From Montanilutibacter psychrotolerans (GTDB lineage: Bacteria > Pseudomonadota > Gammaproteobacteria > Xanthomonadales > Xanthomonadaceae): a DNA stretch of 64,000 nt. Shown one piece after another: positions 25,153-35,252 of the stretch (positions within the stretch are counted from its first letter, which is position 1; each line of letters opens with the position of its first letter). A program made the position numbers and the translations under genes. The stretch lies in assembly GCF_003719825.1 (NCBI RefSeq), contig NZ_RIBS01000003.1, positions 470,631-534,630 of the forward strand. The letters run 5' to 3'. The notes under the pieces were generated by a model that saw only the letters and a program-made list of their open reading frames with translations, was not told the DNA's origin and ran no database searches.

Positions 25153-26931
25153 CTAGCCGCCGTCGTCGGCATCGCCGTCGTCGTCCGACGCAGCACTGGG
25201 GGGCGCCGTGGGTGTCAGCATCGCATCCGCACACGCGGCGGTGGCCGCTCCCGGCAGCAGCCACCAGCTTCGGCGATTGGCATTGCCCAGCGCCTGCGCA
25301 TGTCGCCGGTCGATGCAATCGACCATCGCCGCATCCTGCACCAGCAACCACCGCGATGCCGGCCGCTGCGCCTGCCAGGCCAGGCCCCGCCGCATCTGTT
25401 CGTCGAAGGGACGCTTGAAGCCGAACTCGGCGACCGCGCGATCGGCCATCAACAGGTGCTGCTCACGCCAGGCCACCAGGCCGAGCTCGGCGTCCGCACC
25501 GATCCGCCGGCCGACCGCGACCATCAGCCCGCGTGCCGACGAGGAGTCGTTGAGCAGCGGCGCCCCGATCAGCCCGAACAACACCCACAGGCCGGCCAGG
25601 GTGGAGACCAGCGCCGCGATCGGCCGCCGGCGACCGAACCACAGCACGCTGGCCACGCCCCAGGCCCCGATGGCGACCAGCAGGCCGGCAAGCGCCAGGG
25701 CTTCATTCTCCAGGCCGCGCTGCGCCACGAGGTGCCGCTCGAACCCCGGATCGCCGAACCACATCGTCAGACCCGCCACCAGCGCCACGCCGCCCAGCGC
25801 CGCGGCAAACCCCAACGCCAGCCGGCGCGGCCACACGCGCCGCAGCAGACCCGGCAGCAGCGGCGCCAACGCCAACGCCGCCATCGGCAGGGCCGGCAGG
25901 ATGTACATGTCGCGCTTGCCGCTGGGAATGGTGAAGAACACCAGCACCAGCAGCCACCACGCCAACGGCAACAGGTAGCGCGGGTCGACGCGACGCAGTC
26001 GCCGGCGCCACGCCGGCACCGCCCACGGCAGCGCCAGCGCGGTGGGCAGCCACATGGTGGCCATGACCTCCAGGAAGTACCAGGCCGGTTGTGCGTGGTG
26101 CCAGGAGGCGGCGTAACGCTTGGCGGTCTGGCGCAGCAGGATGTCGTCCATGTACGTCCGGTAGTCCGGCGACCCATTGCCCAGCGCGGCCACCAGCATT
26201 GGCACCAGCCACACGCCGCAGGCCGCAACGAACGCGAGCGGACCCAGCCAGAACCGAGGGTGGGTGGCGTACAGGCGCACCGGCCAACCGCGTACTGCCG
26301 CGATGCCGGCCGGAACCAGCATCAGCAGCGCGATCGCACCGACCCCCTTGCTGATGGTGCCGAACCCGGCCGCCGCCCACCCCAGCGCCCACATCGACCA
26401 GTTCGGTCCGGGATCGCTGCGCGTGGTGAGCACGTGCCGCAGAAGTCCGTAGTTGGCCAGGGTGATCCAGAACACCACCAGCGGGTCGATCTGCGCCTTC
26501 TTGGCCTGCCAGGTGAACTGCAGCGCCAGCAACACCGCCCAACCCGCGTACAACCCCACCCGGCGGGTCCACAGTCGGCGGCCCAGGTCGATCACGCACC
26601 ACAGCGTGCCCAGCGCGGCCAGCAACGACGGCAGCAGGAAGGCCACGCGCCAGTTGCCGATCACCGTGTAGGCGGCGGCCTGCAGCCACATGAACAACGG
26701 CGGCTTGTCCGAATACAGCTCGCCGCCCCGGTGTGGGAACAGCCAGTCGCCGCTGTCGACCATCTGCCGCGCGACCAGCGCAAAGCGCGGCTCGTCCGCC
26801 GGCCAGGGGTCGCGCAGGCCCAGTCCGGCGCCCAGCACCAGCACGGCCACGATCCAGAACAACCAGGTTTCACGCGAAATCGCGGTTCTCGCCAGGCGCG
26901 GCATCTGCAGGGGCACGATCAGGCTTTCCAC
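25153..26931 (-). CDS. ArnT-like GT83 family glycosyltransferase
   Basis: The product has 592 aa, an integral membrane protein with about 12 predicted helices. The N-terminal GT-C signature is present: after the first helix, LRDPWPADEPRFALVARQMV, with the catalytic Asp/Glu pair, and WLFPHRGGELYSDKPPLFMW. Later loops carry QIDPLVVFWITLANYGLLRH and FFTIPSGKRDMYILPALPMA, all typical of ArnT/4-amino-4-deoxy-L-arabinose transferases, which move a sugar from undecaprenyl phosphate to lipid A. Other lipid-linked sugars are possible. A very acidic tail (SDDDGDADDGG) ends the protein. It is on the opposite strand from the neighbouring glycosyltransferases. Confidence 0.85.
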   Translation of the reverse strand: MESLIVPLQMPRLARTAISRETWLFWIVAVLVLGAGLGLRDPWPADEPRFALVARQMVDSGDWLFPHRGGELYSDKPPLFMWLQAAAYTVIGNWRVAFLLPSLLAALGTLWCVIDLGRRLWTRRVGLYAGWAVLLALQFTWQAKKAQIDPLVVFWITLANYGLLRHVLTTRSDPGPNWSMWALGWAAAGFGTISKGVGAIALLMLVPAGIAAVRGWPVRLYATHPRFWLGPLAFVAACGVWLVPMLVAALGNGSPDYRTYMDDILLRQTAKRYAASWHHAQPAWYFLEVMATMWLPTALALPWAVPAWRRRLRRVDPRYLLPLAWWLLVLVFFTIPSGKRDMYILPALPMAALALAPLLPGLLRRVWPRRLALGFAAALGGVALVAGLTMWFGDPGFERHLVAQRGLENEALALAGLLVAIGAWGVASVLWFGRRRPIAALVSTLAGLWVLFGLIGAPLLNDSSSARGLMVAVGRRIGADAELGLVAWREQHLLMADRAVAEFGFKRPFDEQMRRGLAWQAQRPASRWLLVQDAAMVDCIDRRHAQALGNANRRSWWLLPGAATAACADAMLTPTAPPSAASDDDGDADDGG

Positions 26932-27156
26932 GGCGTTTCGACGGAGCGCAAATGATAGCCAGACGATGTAAGCGTTCTGTCGGAAGTGCCAGCGGCGCGG
27001 CTTGCGCGTCTTGGCGATTGCTCGGACTGCGGTGAACGCGCCGTCGCCGCGATCGGCCGTAGCGCCCGGGCGGTCGTTGCACCGGCCCCATCCAAGGGGC
27101 CCGATGCGATGCGCCGGTGCGGGGCCCTGTACCGGCCTCGCCCAGCAGGGGCGGCG

Positions 27157-28473
27157 TCAGGCCTTGGCGGACTTGCGCAGCCGCGCGTAGAAGAACCCGT
27201 CGCCACCGCCCTCGCCGGGCAGGCGTTGGTAACCGGCGGGCACGCCGTCGACGGACACGGCTCGGCCGAAGCGTCCGTCGAGTGGCTCGAGCGCGGCATC
27301 GGCGGTGCGCGCCAGGAACGCCGCGACCTGCGCGTCGTTCTCGGCCTTGAGGATCGAGCAGGTGGCGTACAGCAGCACGCCACCGGGGGCGACGGTACGC
27401 CACAACGCATCCAGCAGACGGGCCTGGGTGGCGACCAGCGCGGCCATGTCGGCTTCGCGACGGTGCAGCAGCACATCGGGCTGGCGCCGCACCACACCGG
27501 TGGCGGAACACGGCGCGTCGAGCAGCACCGCGTCGAACGGCACGTCGTCCCACCACGATGGCAGCGCGGCAGCGTCGGCGGCCAGCAGACGGCCTCGCCC
27601 ACCCAACCCCAACCGGGCCAAGCCAGTGCGCATGCGCCGCAACCGCGCGGCGTCGATCTCCAGCGCCACCAGCGAAAGCTCGGGGTCGCGCTCGAGCAGG
27701 TGCGCGGCCTTGCCGCCAGGCGCCGCACACGCATCGAGCACACGGGCACCACGCACGGGTGCCAGCGCGTCGACAACCAACTGCGCCGACGCGTCCTGCA
27801 CCGACACCGCGCCTTCGTCGAAGCCCGGCAATGCCGCGACGGCCACCGACTCTTCCAGGCGCAGGGCATCGGCCAGCGCCGGCACGGTCGTGGCCGCGAT
27901 GCCGGCGTCACGCAGCTGCGCGGCATAGCCGTCGCGATCGACGCGGCGCGCGTTGACGCGCAGCCACATCGGCGCCGGAATCGCGCTGGCGTCGAGGATC
28001 CCCGCCGCGTCGTCACCCCAATCGCGCTGCAATTGCTCACGTAGCCATTGCGGCCAATGCGCGTGCGGGTCAACCGCCGGCAGGCCTTCGCGCTGGGCAC
28101 GGCGTAGCAGCGCGTTGACCAGTCCGGCGTGGTGTTCGAAGCCGAGCATGCGCGCAGCCTCGACGGTCGCGGCGACAGCGGCATGCGCAGCAAGCCCGAG
28201 CGGATCCAGCTGGGCGAAACCGGCAAACAACAAGGTGCGCACGCGTGCGTCGCGCTTGGGCAGCGGCCGCGCCATCCATGCGTCGACGGCGGCGGCGTAG
28301 CGCTGCGGTTGGCGCAGCACGGCGAAACAGATCGCCTCGACCAGCGCGCGGTCGCGCGGGTCGCGCAGCGGCGGCAGGGCGCTGGCCAGTTCGGCCTTCA
28401 GCGAGCGCCCGCGGTGCAGCACCGCGTCAAGTACGTCGGCGGCAATCGCGCGAGGCGCGGCACCGGCGCTCAT
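27157..28473 (-). CDS. rsmB: 16S rRNA (cytosine-967-C5)-methyltransferase
   Basis: The product has 438 aa, typical for RsmB/Sun. An N-terminal NusB-like RNA-binding domain (residues ~5-140: [40 protein letters not shown]) is followed by the SAM-dependent methyltransferase domain. The SAM loop is [17 protein letters not shown], and the two catalytic cysteines are in [16 protein letters not shown] and [14 protein letters not shown]. It methylates C967 in the small ribosomal subunit. Its ATG overlaps the fmt stop by 4 bp (ATGA), the classical def-fmt-rsmB order. Confidence 0.96.
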   Translation of the reverse strand: MSAGAAPRAIAADVLDAVLHRGRSLKAELASALPPLRDPRDRALVEAICFAVLRQPQRYAAAVDAWMARPLPKRDARVRTLLFAGFAQLDPLGLAAHAAVAATVEAARMLGFEHHAGLVNALLRRAQREGLPAVDPHAHWPQWLREQLQRDWGDDAAGILDASAIPAPMWLRVNARRVDRDGYAAQLRDAGIAATTVPALADALRLEESVAVAALPGFDEGAVSVQDASAQLVVDALAPVRGARVLDACAAPGGKAAHLLERDPELSLVALEIDAARLRRMRTGLARLGLGGRGRLLAADAAALPSWWDDVPFDAVLLDAPCSATGVVRRQPDVLLHRREADMAALVATQARLLDALWRTVAPGGVLLYATCSILKAENDAQVAAFLARTADAALEPLDGRFGRAVSVDGVPAGYQRLPGEGGGDGFFYARLRKSAKA

Positions 28474-29387
28474 GCGGTCCTCAGGTCGGCGCGACCATTG
28501 AGGTAGTCGGCGGCACTGACCGGCTTGCCACCATCGCGTTGCAACGTGCGGATGCGCAGCGCGCCCTTGCCGCAGGCGATGTCGATGCCCTCGCGGCTGG
28601 CCAGCAACAGGGTGCCGGGCGTGGCTCCGTGGATCAACGCAAGCGCGGTGGCGGCGTGGACGCGCACGCGCTCACCGGCAACCGTGCCCTCGGCCATCGG
28701 CCAGGGGTTGAACGCACGCACGCGGTTGGCCAACTCGGTCGCAGGACGACTCCAGTCGAGCCGGGCCTGGGCCTTGTCGAGCTTGTGGGCATAGGTGACG
28801 CCGCGCTCGGGCTGCGGGCGCGGCACGGGGCGAATGCCCGCGCGCAGCAGGCCCAGGCCGTCGGCGAGCACCTGTGCGCCGAGCGCGGCGAGGCGGTCGT
28901 GCAGCGCGCCGCCGGTGTCCTCGCCCACCGCCAGCGACTGCGACAGCAGCACCGGACCGGTATCCAGGCCCTTCTCCATCTGCATCAGGCACACGCCCGA
29001 CTCGGCGTCGCCGGCCTCGATGGCGCGCTGGATGGGCGCGGCGCCGCGCCAGCGCGGCAGCAGCGAGGCGTGAACGTTCCAGCAGCCGTAAGCGGGGATG
29101 TCGAGCACCGACTGCGGCAGGATCAGGCCGTAGGCGACCACGATCATCAGGTCCGGCTTCAGGGCGCGCAGGGCGTCCTTGGAAACCGTCGTGCGGAAAT
29201 TCTCCGGCTGCAGCACCGGAATGCCGCGCGCGAGCGCTTCGCGCTTGACCGGCGACGGGGTCAGCTCACGGCCGCGACCAGCCGGCCGGTCGGGCTGGGT
29301 GTAGACCGCCACCACCTCGCCGCGCTGGGCGGCCGCGCGCAGGCACGGCACGGCGAAGTCGGGTGTGCCGGCGAAGACGATTCTCAT
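28470..29387 (-). CDS. fmt: Methionyl-tRNA formyltransferase
   Basis: The product has 305 aa. It transfers a formyl group from 10-formyl-tetrahydrofolate to initiator Met-tRNA. The N-terminal Rossmann domain begins [20 protein letters not shown]. The catalytic motif is [20 protein letters not shown] (Asn and His) and the catalytic Asp is in [12 protein letters not shown]. The C-terminal OB-like tRNA-binding domain starts near residue 205 ([14 protein letters not shown]). It is coupled to rsmB by a 4-bp overlap and is 181 bp downstream of def on the same strand. Confidence 0.97.
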   Translation of the reverse strand: MRIVFAGTPDFAVPCLRAAAQRGEVVAVYTQPDRPAGRGRELTPSPVKREALARGIPVLQPENFRTTVSKDALRALKPDLMIVVAYGLILPQSVLDIPAYGCWNVHASLLPRWRGAAPIQRAIEAGDAESGVCLMQMEKGLDTGPVLLSQSLAVGEDTGGALHDRLAALGAQVLADGLGLLRAGIRPVPRPQPERGVTYAHKLDKAQARLDWSRPATELANRVRAFNPWPMAEGTVAGERVRVHAATALALIHGATPGTLLLASREGIDIACGKGALRIRTLQRDGGKPVSAADYLNGRADLRTA

Positions 29388-29568
29388 GGGCGGTCAGGTC
29401 GATTGGGGGCGTCGCGCACGGCGTGCGCTGCGGGGGAGGACGGGAGCGCACAACGAACAGGCACGCCGACCACGCCAGGAGACGCGGCCGGTGGACGTCG
29501 GCGCGAGGCGGGGACATCGCACATCGTACAGGCCGCACCGCGGCCGGCCTGCGGCACCCCGCGATGGC

Positions 29569-30081
29569 TCAAGCGGCGTTGCGACGCGCCTTGGCGAGCT
29601 TCTTGCGGACCATTTCACGCTTGAGCGGCGACAGGTAGTCGACGAACAGCTTGCCCAACAGGTGGTCCATCTCGTGCTGGATGCAGACAGCCAGCACCCC
29701 GTCGGCCTGCATTTCAAACAGCTTGCCGTCGCGTCCGATCGCGTGCACGGTGATCGTGTTGGCCCGGGTGACGTCGGCGAAGATGCCGGGGACCGAGAGG
29801 CAACCTTCCTGGTAGACCTGCTCGCCATCGTGGGCGGTGATCACGGGATTGATGAAAACCAGCGGCCGGTCGTTCTCTTCGGACACGTCTATGACCATGA
29901 ACCGCTGGTGCACGTCGACCTGGCTGGCCGCCAGGCCGATGCCGGGAGCGGCATACATGGTTTCGAACATGTCATCGATCAACTGCTGGAACGCGGAATC
30001 GGTAATCCGGGCAGGATCGACGGCAACGGCCTGCGTTCGCAGGCGCGGATCGGGGAATTCGAGTATTGGAAGCAGGGCCAT
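29569..30081 (-). CDS. def: Peptide deformylase
   Basis: The product has 170 aa from the ATG at 30081, matching the usual 168-170 aa. It removes the formyl group from nascent proteins. The three family motifs are present: [22 protein letters not shown] (metal-binding Cys) and [12 protein letters not shown] (two metal-binding His and the catalytic Glu). An open frame upstream adds 24 residues of no similarity and was left out. It is divergent from the LysM gene, with a 160-bp shared upstream region. Confidence 0.97.
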   Translation of the reverse strand: MALLPILEFPDPRLRTQAVAVDPARITDSAFQQLIDDMFETMYAAPGIGLAASQVDVHQRFMVIDVSEENDRPLVFINPVITAHDGEQVYQEGCLSVPGIFADVTRANTITVHAIGRDGKLFEMQADGVLAVCIQHEMDHLLGKLFVDYLSPLKREMVRKKLAKARRNAA

Positions 30082-30157
30082 GGCGTCAGAAATGGGGGCG
30101 TCTGTCACAGACACAATCAGTGGCAGTGATTGTAACGCCGATGGGGCCCCCAAAAGC

Positions 30158-30188
30158 TTGCAACCGCGCGTATCTTCTGGGCTATAGT
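30158..30188 (+). promoter_or_regulatory. Candidate sigma-70 promoter of the LysM gene
   Basis: TTGCAA (30158-30163) and TATAGT (30183-30188) are 19 bp apart, 56 bp before the start codon. The spacing is slightly long. Confidence 0.4.
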
Positions 30189-30244
30189 GCCCGGGCCCCC
30201 GCCGTCAATGGTGGGCCGGCAAACCTGCAAGGGGAATCAGGTAG

Positions 30245-31399
30245 ATGGCTGCCATACTTAAACCGATCCGCGCGGTTGTCACTGCTGCGCTGCTGACCGT
30301 TGCCACCTACGGCGTCGCCGCCGAAATGTCTGGCAACCATCCCGACACCTACGTGGTGAAACGGGGCGATACCCTGTGGGATATCGCCGGCCGTTTCCTA
30401 AAGCGTCCGTGGCTGTGGCCGGAAATCTGGCAAGCCAATCCGCAGATCAAGAACCCGCATCTTATTTATCCGGGTGACGTGATCTCGCTGGCCTACCTCA
30501 ACCGCGTCGCGGTCGAGCCGGGTCCGCGCGCGGAAGCGCCGCTCAACGCGATCCCGCTGTCGGACGTCGAGCCGTTCCTCAAGAACCTGCGCGTTGTCGA
30601 CAAGGTCGACGACATGCCGTACGTGGTCGGTCTCGAAGAAGACCGCCTGCGCAGCAGCGAAGGCCAGCTCGTCTACGTCAAGGGCCTGCCGAGCGCGCAG
30701 CCGGGGCAGCGTTACGCGGTGGTTCGTCCGACCGTGCGCTATACCCGCGTGGATCGCGATGAATGCTGCGATATCCACAAGGCCGATGACCTCGACTTCC
30801 GTGGTCGCCGCACGATCAACTTCGAAGACTTCTGGACCAGCCGCCTGGTTGGCGAGAACGGCACCGAACTGCTCGGCTTCGAGCTGATGCAGCAGAATGT
30901 CGGCACGATCACCCGCGGTGAAGTCGGCGGAATCGAGGCCAGCACCCTGCTGCTCGACCGGGCCGGTCGTGAAGTGCGCATCGGCGATCGCCTGATCCCG
31001 GTCGAAGCACAGCCGTACGACCTGCAGTTCTTCCCGCACCCGCCCAAGCAGCAGCTCGAGTACGGCCGTGCCCGCGTGCTTGCAGTCGCCGACACCCTCA
31101 CCAGCGGTGGGCCGCGTGACGTGATCGCGCTGTCGGTCGGCACCCGCGACGGCGTCGACAACGGCACGGTGTTCTCGACCTGGCGCGTTGGCAGCGAACC
31201 GGCGGACCGCATTCGCTTCGGTGACAGCCGTAGCGAGGACACGATTCCGCGCAGTGGCCACGTTCGCCTGCCGGACGAGTACGCCGGTCACGTGATGATC
31301 TTCAAGACCTTCGAACGTGTCAGCTACGGCCTGGTGATGGACAGCGTCAAGCCGACCCGCGTCGGTTACGAACTCAAGCACCCGGACGCCGCGTACTGA
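30245..31399 (+). CDS. LysM domain exported protein upstream of dprA
   Basis: The product has 384 aa. A Sec signal peptide (RAVVTAALLTVATYGVAAEM) is followed by one LysM peptidoglycan-binding domain at residues ~35-85 (DTYVVKRGDTLWDIAGRFLK, WPEIWQANPQIKNPHLIYPG, DVISLAYL). The rest is a long conserved region of unknown fold. The LysM-dprA-smg order is conserved across gammaproteobacteria. It probably sits in the periplasm bound to peptidoglycan. A strong hairpin follows the gene. Confidence 0.92.
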   Translation: MAAILKPIRAVVTAALLTVATYGVAAEMSGNHPDTYVVKRGDTLWDIAGRFLKRPWLWPEIWQANPQIKNPHLIYPGDVISLAYLNRVAVEPGPRAEAPLNAIPLSDVEPFLKNLRVVDKVDDMPYVVGLEEDRLRSSEGQLVYVKGLPSAQPGQRYAVVRPTVRYTRVDRDECCDIHKADDLDFRGRRTINFEDFWTSRLVGENGTELLGFELMQQNVGTITRGEVGGIEASTLLLDRAGREVRIGDRLIPVEAQPYDLQFFPHPPKQQLEYGRARVLAVADTLTSGGPRDVIALSVGTRDGVDNGTVFSTWRVGSEPADRIRFGDSRSEDTIPRSGHVRLPDEYAGHVMIFKTFERVSYGLVMDSVKPTRVGYELKHPDAAY

Positions 31400-31427
31400 T
31401 TCGCGGGCTTTCCCTACGGTTTGAAGC

Positions 31428-31455
31428 GACGGCGCCCTCGGGCGCCGTCGTCGTT
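31428..31455 (+). terminator. Hairpin between the LysM gene and dprA
   Basis: GACGGCGCCC-TC-GGGCGCCGTC is a perfect inverted repeat 29 bp after the LysM stop, followed by TCGTTTCC. It may stop or attenuate transcription into dprA. Confidence 0.55.
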
Positions 31456-31474
31456 TCCGGGGCAGGCTGCCAGC

Positions 31475-32647
31475 ATGCCGACCGAACCCCGCGATGACGC
31501 CATTGCCCTGCTGCACCTGCTGTTCGCCGGCGGCGCCAGCGCGCCGCGGCGACGACTGCTCGACAACTGGCAGTCACCCCTGGCCGCACTGTCCGCGTCG
31601 GTGACCAGTTGGCGTGATGCCGGACTGGACGACGCGCAGATCGGGGCTCTGCGCAGGCCTCCACCCAGGTCGGCGCTGGCGCGGGCCCTGGACTGGCTCG
31701 ACCGGGAAAGCCATCACGTGATCGGCTGGCACGACGCCGACTACCCGCCACCGTTGCGGGAGGCAGCCAGCCCGCCGCTGGCGCTGTTCGTTTCCGGCGA
31801 CCCCGCCCTGCTGTGGCGCCCCTCGGTCGCCGTCGTCGGCAGCCGCACGCCCAGTCCGGGTGGGAGGGACCACGCCATCCGCTTCGCGCATGCGCTGTCA
31901 GCCGCAGGCCTGGTGGTTGGCAGCGGGCTGGCCGCAGGCGTCGACACGGCCGCGCACGAGGCCACGCTGCGCCAAGGGGGCCACACGTTTGCCGTGCTCG
32001 GCACCGGCCCCGACACCGCCTATCCCGCCACCAACATCGGGCTCCATGCCCGGATCGCGGGACTGGGGGCGCTGGTCAGCGAGCACCCGCCCGGCACGCC
32101 AGCACGCAAAGAGCACTTCCCCACACGCAACCGGATCCTCGCCGGGCTGAGCCTGGGCACGGTGGTGATCGAGGCCGCCGCCCGTTCTGGCGCACTGATT
32201 ACCGCCCGGCTGGCTGCCGAGGCCGGGCGCGAGGTGTTCGCATTGCCCGGGTCGATCGACAACCCGCACGCCCGCGGCTGCCACCGCCTGATCCGCGATG
32301 GGGCGCTGCTGGTCGAGACGCCCGAGGAGATCGTCGAAGTGCTCGCCCCGTTGGCCGGACGGCTGGCCGGCGACTTGCGCCAGCGCCTGCCCGCCCCCAT
32401 CACGGGGCGCAACGATAGCGCCGCCGTCGCCTTCCTTTCGGGTCCGCCAGGCCCTCCCGTGATCCCGCCACCACGGGGCGATGACTACAACACGTTGTGG
32501 CGCGCACTCGGTCACGACCCTACCGATATGGATGAACTGGCGCAGCGCACCGGATTGACGCCCGCCGCCCTGTCCTCCATGCTGCTGCTCATGGAGCTTG
32601 AGGGCCACGTGGCGGCACGACACGGCCGCTACCACCGCAGTCGCTGA
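31475..32647 (+). CDS. dprA: DNA processing protein DprA
   Basis: The product has 390 aa. DprA loads RecA onto incoming single-stranded DNA during natural transformation. The Rossmann-like core has [60 protein letters not shown], and [20 protein letters not shown] with [22 protein letters not shown]-terminal winged-helix domain ([40 protein letters not shown]) is present. The ATG at 31475 is preferred over one 18 codons earlier, which lies in the terminator hairpin. Confidence 0.96.
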   Translation: MPTEPRDDAIALLHLLFAGGASAPRRRLLDNWQSPLAALSASVTSWRDAGLDDAQIGALRRPPPRSALARALDWLDRESHHVIGWHDADYPPPLREAASPPLALFVSGDPALLWRPSVAVVGSRTPSPGGRDHAIRFAHALSAAGLVVGSGLAAGVDTAAHEATLRQGGHTFAVLGTGPDTAYPATNIGLHARIAGLGALVSEHPPGTPARKEHFPTRNRILAGLSLGTVVIEAAARSGALITARLAAEAGREVFALPGSIDNPHARGCHRLIRDGALLVETPEEIVEVLAPLAGRLAGDLRQRLPAPITGRNDSAAVAFLSGPPGPPVIPPPRGDDYNTLWRALGHDPTDMDELAQRTGLTPAALSSMLLLMELEGHVAARHGRYHRSR

Positions 32648-32723
32648 GTTGGCCCCATGGCCGGCTGGCGGCACGTCAGCAACTCCAGCCCACCGCGCCG
32701 CAAGCGGCGCAGGCCGAGGGGAA

Positions 32724-33212
32724 ATGAAAGAGAGCATCCTGGACGTCCTGCTTTACCTGTTTGAGCACTACTTCACCGAAGACGCGGACCTCGTCCGCGA
32801 CCGCGACTCCCTGCAAAGCGGCCCGCTGTTCGATGAGCTGGGCCAGGCGGGCTTCAGCCCCGCCGAGATCAACAAGGCCTTCGACTGGCTTGATGCGCTG
32901 GCGCGTCAGCGTCCCTCGGCCAGCGTGCCGCGTGCCGACGGCCCGACCCGCGTCTACTTCGGCCCCGAACTCGACAAGATCGACGTCGAATGCCGGGGTT
33001 TCCTGATGTTCCTGGAACAGCACCGCATCCTCGATGCCGGCCAGCGCGAGCTGGTGCTGGATCGTGCGATGGCACTGGACCAGGACCAGATCGACCTGGA
33101 CGACCTCAAGTGGGTCGTGCTGATGGTTCTGTTCAACCAGCCCGGCTCCGAAGCGGCATACGCCTGGATGGAAACGCAGATCTTCGAAGACGAGCCAGAG
33201 CCGGTGCATTGA
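32724..33212 (+). CDS. smg: DUF494 family protein Smg
   Basis: The product has 162 aa, matching the family's 157-160. Smg proteins are acidic, helical, cytoplasmic and of unknown function, and sit next to dprA in many gammaproteobacteria. Typical blocks are [20 protein letters not shown] at the start, [40 protein letters not shown], and [17 protein letters not shown] near the end. The start has GAGGGGAA just upstream; the longer open frame is in the dprA-smg intergenic sequence. Confidence 0.93.
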   Translation: MKESILDVLLYLFEHYFTEDADLVRDRDSLQSGPLFDELGQAGFSPAEINKAFDWLDALARQRPSASVPRADGPTRVYFGPELDKIDVECRGFLMFLEQHRILDAGQRELVLDRAMALDQDQIDLDDLKWVVLMVLFNQPGSEAAYAWMETQIFEDEPEPVH

Positions 33213-33293
33213 CCTGTCCGCGCGCCGGGGAGGCGCGCGGCATCGCAGGACGCGCCGCCCGTGCACTGCCGGGTGGCCTACAGGAGTTGGGGA

Positions 33294-34022
33294 ATGACCG
33301 ATTGGTACTACCACGACCCGGCACTGGGCCGCGTCGGGCCGATTGCGGCAGAGGAACTGCGCGCGCGATTCCGCGACCACCTGATCCGCTCTGAAACGCC
33401 CGTCTGGCGCCCCGGCCAGGCCGACTGGTCCCCGCTGTCGCAGTTTTCCGGCGAACTCGGACTGCCCGGCATGACGTCCGATCCGCGCCAGCCCCCGCCG
33501 CTGAATCCCCCCGCATCCCACCGCGGGACCAACGCGCCCCCCGCTACCGCGGGGCGCGGATTGGGTGGCTGCGCCATCGCCGCGATCATCGGCGTGGTCG
33601 TCGTCGTGATCCTGGTGCCGGTGATTGCGATCCTCGCCGCGATTGCCATTCCGGCCTACCAGGACTACATCCACCGCACGAAGGTCACCCAGGTCATCGT
33701 ATCCACCGCCACGCTGCGCGATGGCGTGCACGCGTACGAGAGGCGTCATGACGCCTGCCCGCGCAACGGCGATGAGGGCTTCGGCGAACCCGACAGCTAC
33801 GCGTCCGACACGGTTGCCAGCGTCCGCGTGGGGTCTGTCGAAGAAGGGGGGTGCGCCATGGAGATCGCCCTGCGCGGCATCGCCCCGGCGGTCGACGGTG
33901 AAACGCTGTTCTGGAAACTGGACCGTGACGCAGGAGAATGGCGGTGCCAGGGCGGCAGCGTCCCCAACAAGTTCCTGCCTGCAATGTGCAAATCCATCAT
34001 CTCTGACGAGTCCACACCATGA
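33294..34022 (+). CDS. GYF_2 domain protein with pilin-like transmembrane segment
   Basis: The product has 242 aa from the ATG at 33294. The GYF_2 domain covers residues ~3-55 (DWYYHDPALGRVGPIAAEEL, VWRPGQADWSPLSQF). After a Pro-rich linker comes one hydrophobic helix (IAAIIGVVVVVILVPVIAIL) running into AAIAIPAYQDYIHRTKVTQV, which is the N-terminal alpha helix of type IV pilins, and then a pilin-like globular part with a Cys pair. The pilin has lost its prepilin cleavage context and is fused inward to GYF_2. Its stop overlaps the next gene (ATGA). Confidence 0.78.
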   Translation: MTDWYYHDPALGRVGPIAAEELRARFRDHLIRSETPVWRPGQADWSPLSQFSGELGLPGMTSDPRQPPPLNPPASHRGTNAPPATAGRGLGGCAIAAIIGVVVVVILVPVIAILAAIAIPAYQDYIHRTKVTQVIVSTATLRDGVHAYERRHDACPRNGDEGFGEPDSYASDTVASVRVGSVEEGGCAMEIALRGIAPAVDGETLFWKLDRDAGEWRCQGGSVPNKFLPAMCKSIISDESTP

Positions 34023-35044
34023 GCCACTGGTACTACAGCGACTCCACCCGCACGCGCCAGGGGCCGGTCGATGCCGAAGCGATGGCGCAACTGCACCGCG
34101 AGGGACGACTGGCGCCCGATACGCTGGTCTGGCGCGAGGGCCTGACTGAGTGGCAGCCATGGCGGACTCTGATGTCCGAGGTGCTCGGCACCGACGTCGC
34201 GCTCTCGCCGCCCCCCGCACCGGCGGCGATCGATGGTGAAGCGGGCTTCACGCCAGCCGCCACGCCCACGACAGCACCGGAATCGGGTGACGCAATCGAT
34301 TGGGGTATCCCGGCGTCGCCACGGCCCACAGCGACCGTCACAGACGCACTGCCCGCCTCCTGGGCCACTGCCGACAGCGCCTCGCCGTACGCGCCGCCCC
34401 GGGCCACCCTGGCCGAAAGCAGCGACTATCAGGCCGGCGGCGAAGTCGTCTATGCCGGCTTCCTGAAGCGCTTCGCCGCGGTCGTGATCGACGGCTTCGC
34501 CATCACCATCGCGTACTACGCCGTGGTCATCATCCTGATGCTGGTGTTCGGCATGGGCCTTGGCGCACTGGGCAGCATGACTCCGAGCTCCGACGCCCTG
34601 CCGGCGGGCATGGTCGCGATGTTTGCCGTGATCTACGGCGTGTACCCGATCATCAGCGGGCTCTACTACGTCGGCTTCGAGTCCTCCTCGATGCAGGCCA
34701 CGCTGGGCAAGATGGCGGTCGGGATCAAGGTCACCGACGGCAACGGACAGCGCCTGCGCCCGACCCACGCCCTGGGCCGCTGGGTTTCGCACCTGCTCTC
34801 GTACCTCACCCTGTACGTCGGCTACATCATGGCCGGCTTCACCGACCGCAAGCGCGGACTGCACGACATGGTCGCCAACACCCTGGTGGTGGACCGCTGG
34901 GCCTACACCGGCCGGCCGGACCTGCAGCGCCGGGAACTGGGCGTGGTCACGATCGTGATGCTGGTCCTGGCAGGCCTGGCGATCCTCGGCTATGGCGCAA
35001 TCCTGGCGTTCGTCGTGGCGTTGGGCGCGATGGGCAGCAGCTGA
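34019..35044 (+). CDS. GYF_2 and RDD domain membrane protein
   Basis: The product has 341 aa. The N-terminal GYF_2 domain (HWYYSDSTRTRQGPVDAEAM, LVWREGLTEWQPWRTL) resembles the one in the preceding gene. A Pro/Ala-rich linker of about 80 residues leads to an RDD domain with its Arg and Asp residues (YAGFLKRFAAVVIDGFAITI, GKMAVGIKVTDGNGQRL, GFTDRKRGLHDMVANTLVVD) and about five membrane helices. The last helices have low similarity to known families. RDD proteins are thought to move ions or small molecules. The two genes are translationally coupled. Confidence 0.85.
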   Translation: MSHWYYSDSTRTRQGPVDAEAMAQLHREGRLAPDTLVWREGLTEWQPWRTLMSEVLGTDVALSPPPAPAAIDGEAGFTPAATPTTAPESGDAIDWGIPASPRPTATVTDALPASWATADSASPYAPPRATLAESSDYQAGGEVVYAGFLKRFAAVVIDGFAITIAYYAVVIILMLVFGMGLGALGSMTPSSDALPAGMVAMFAVIYGVYPIISGLYYVGFESSSMQATLGKMAVGIKVTDGNGQRLRPTHALGRWVSHLLSYLTLYVGYIMAGFTDRKRGLHDMVANTLVVDRWAYTGRPDLQRRELGVVTIVMLVLAGLAILGYGAILAFVVALGAMGSS

Positions 35045-35157
35045 TCCAACGCGGCGCGCAGGGCCCTGCCGCGCGCGCCGTGGAGACGGCGTGAAAGCCG
35101 GCCGAGCTTGACAGGCGTGGTCGCCGCGTGATTCCACTAAATAGAGCAACTCGCTGA

Positions 35158-35183
35158 ACGCCCGCGGTCCTGGCCGCGGGCGT
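35158..35183. terminator. Strong hairpin before topA
   Basis: ACGCCCGCGG-TCCTGG-CCGCGGGCGT has a perfect 10-bp stem, 70 bp before the topA start. It probably ends the GYF_2 operon; no T-run follows. Confidence 0.5.
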
Positions 35184-35252
35184 CAACACATTGCCGCGGC
35201 GTTTTCGCGGCACCATGCCCGGCCCGAAACGGCCCTGCGGAGCCAATCCTTC

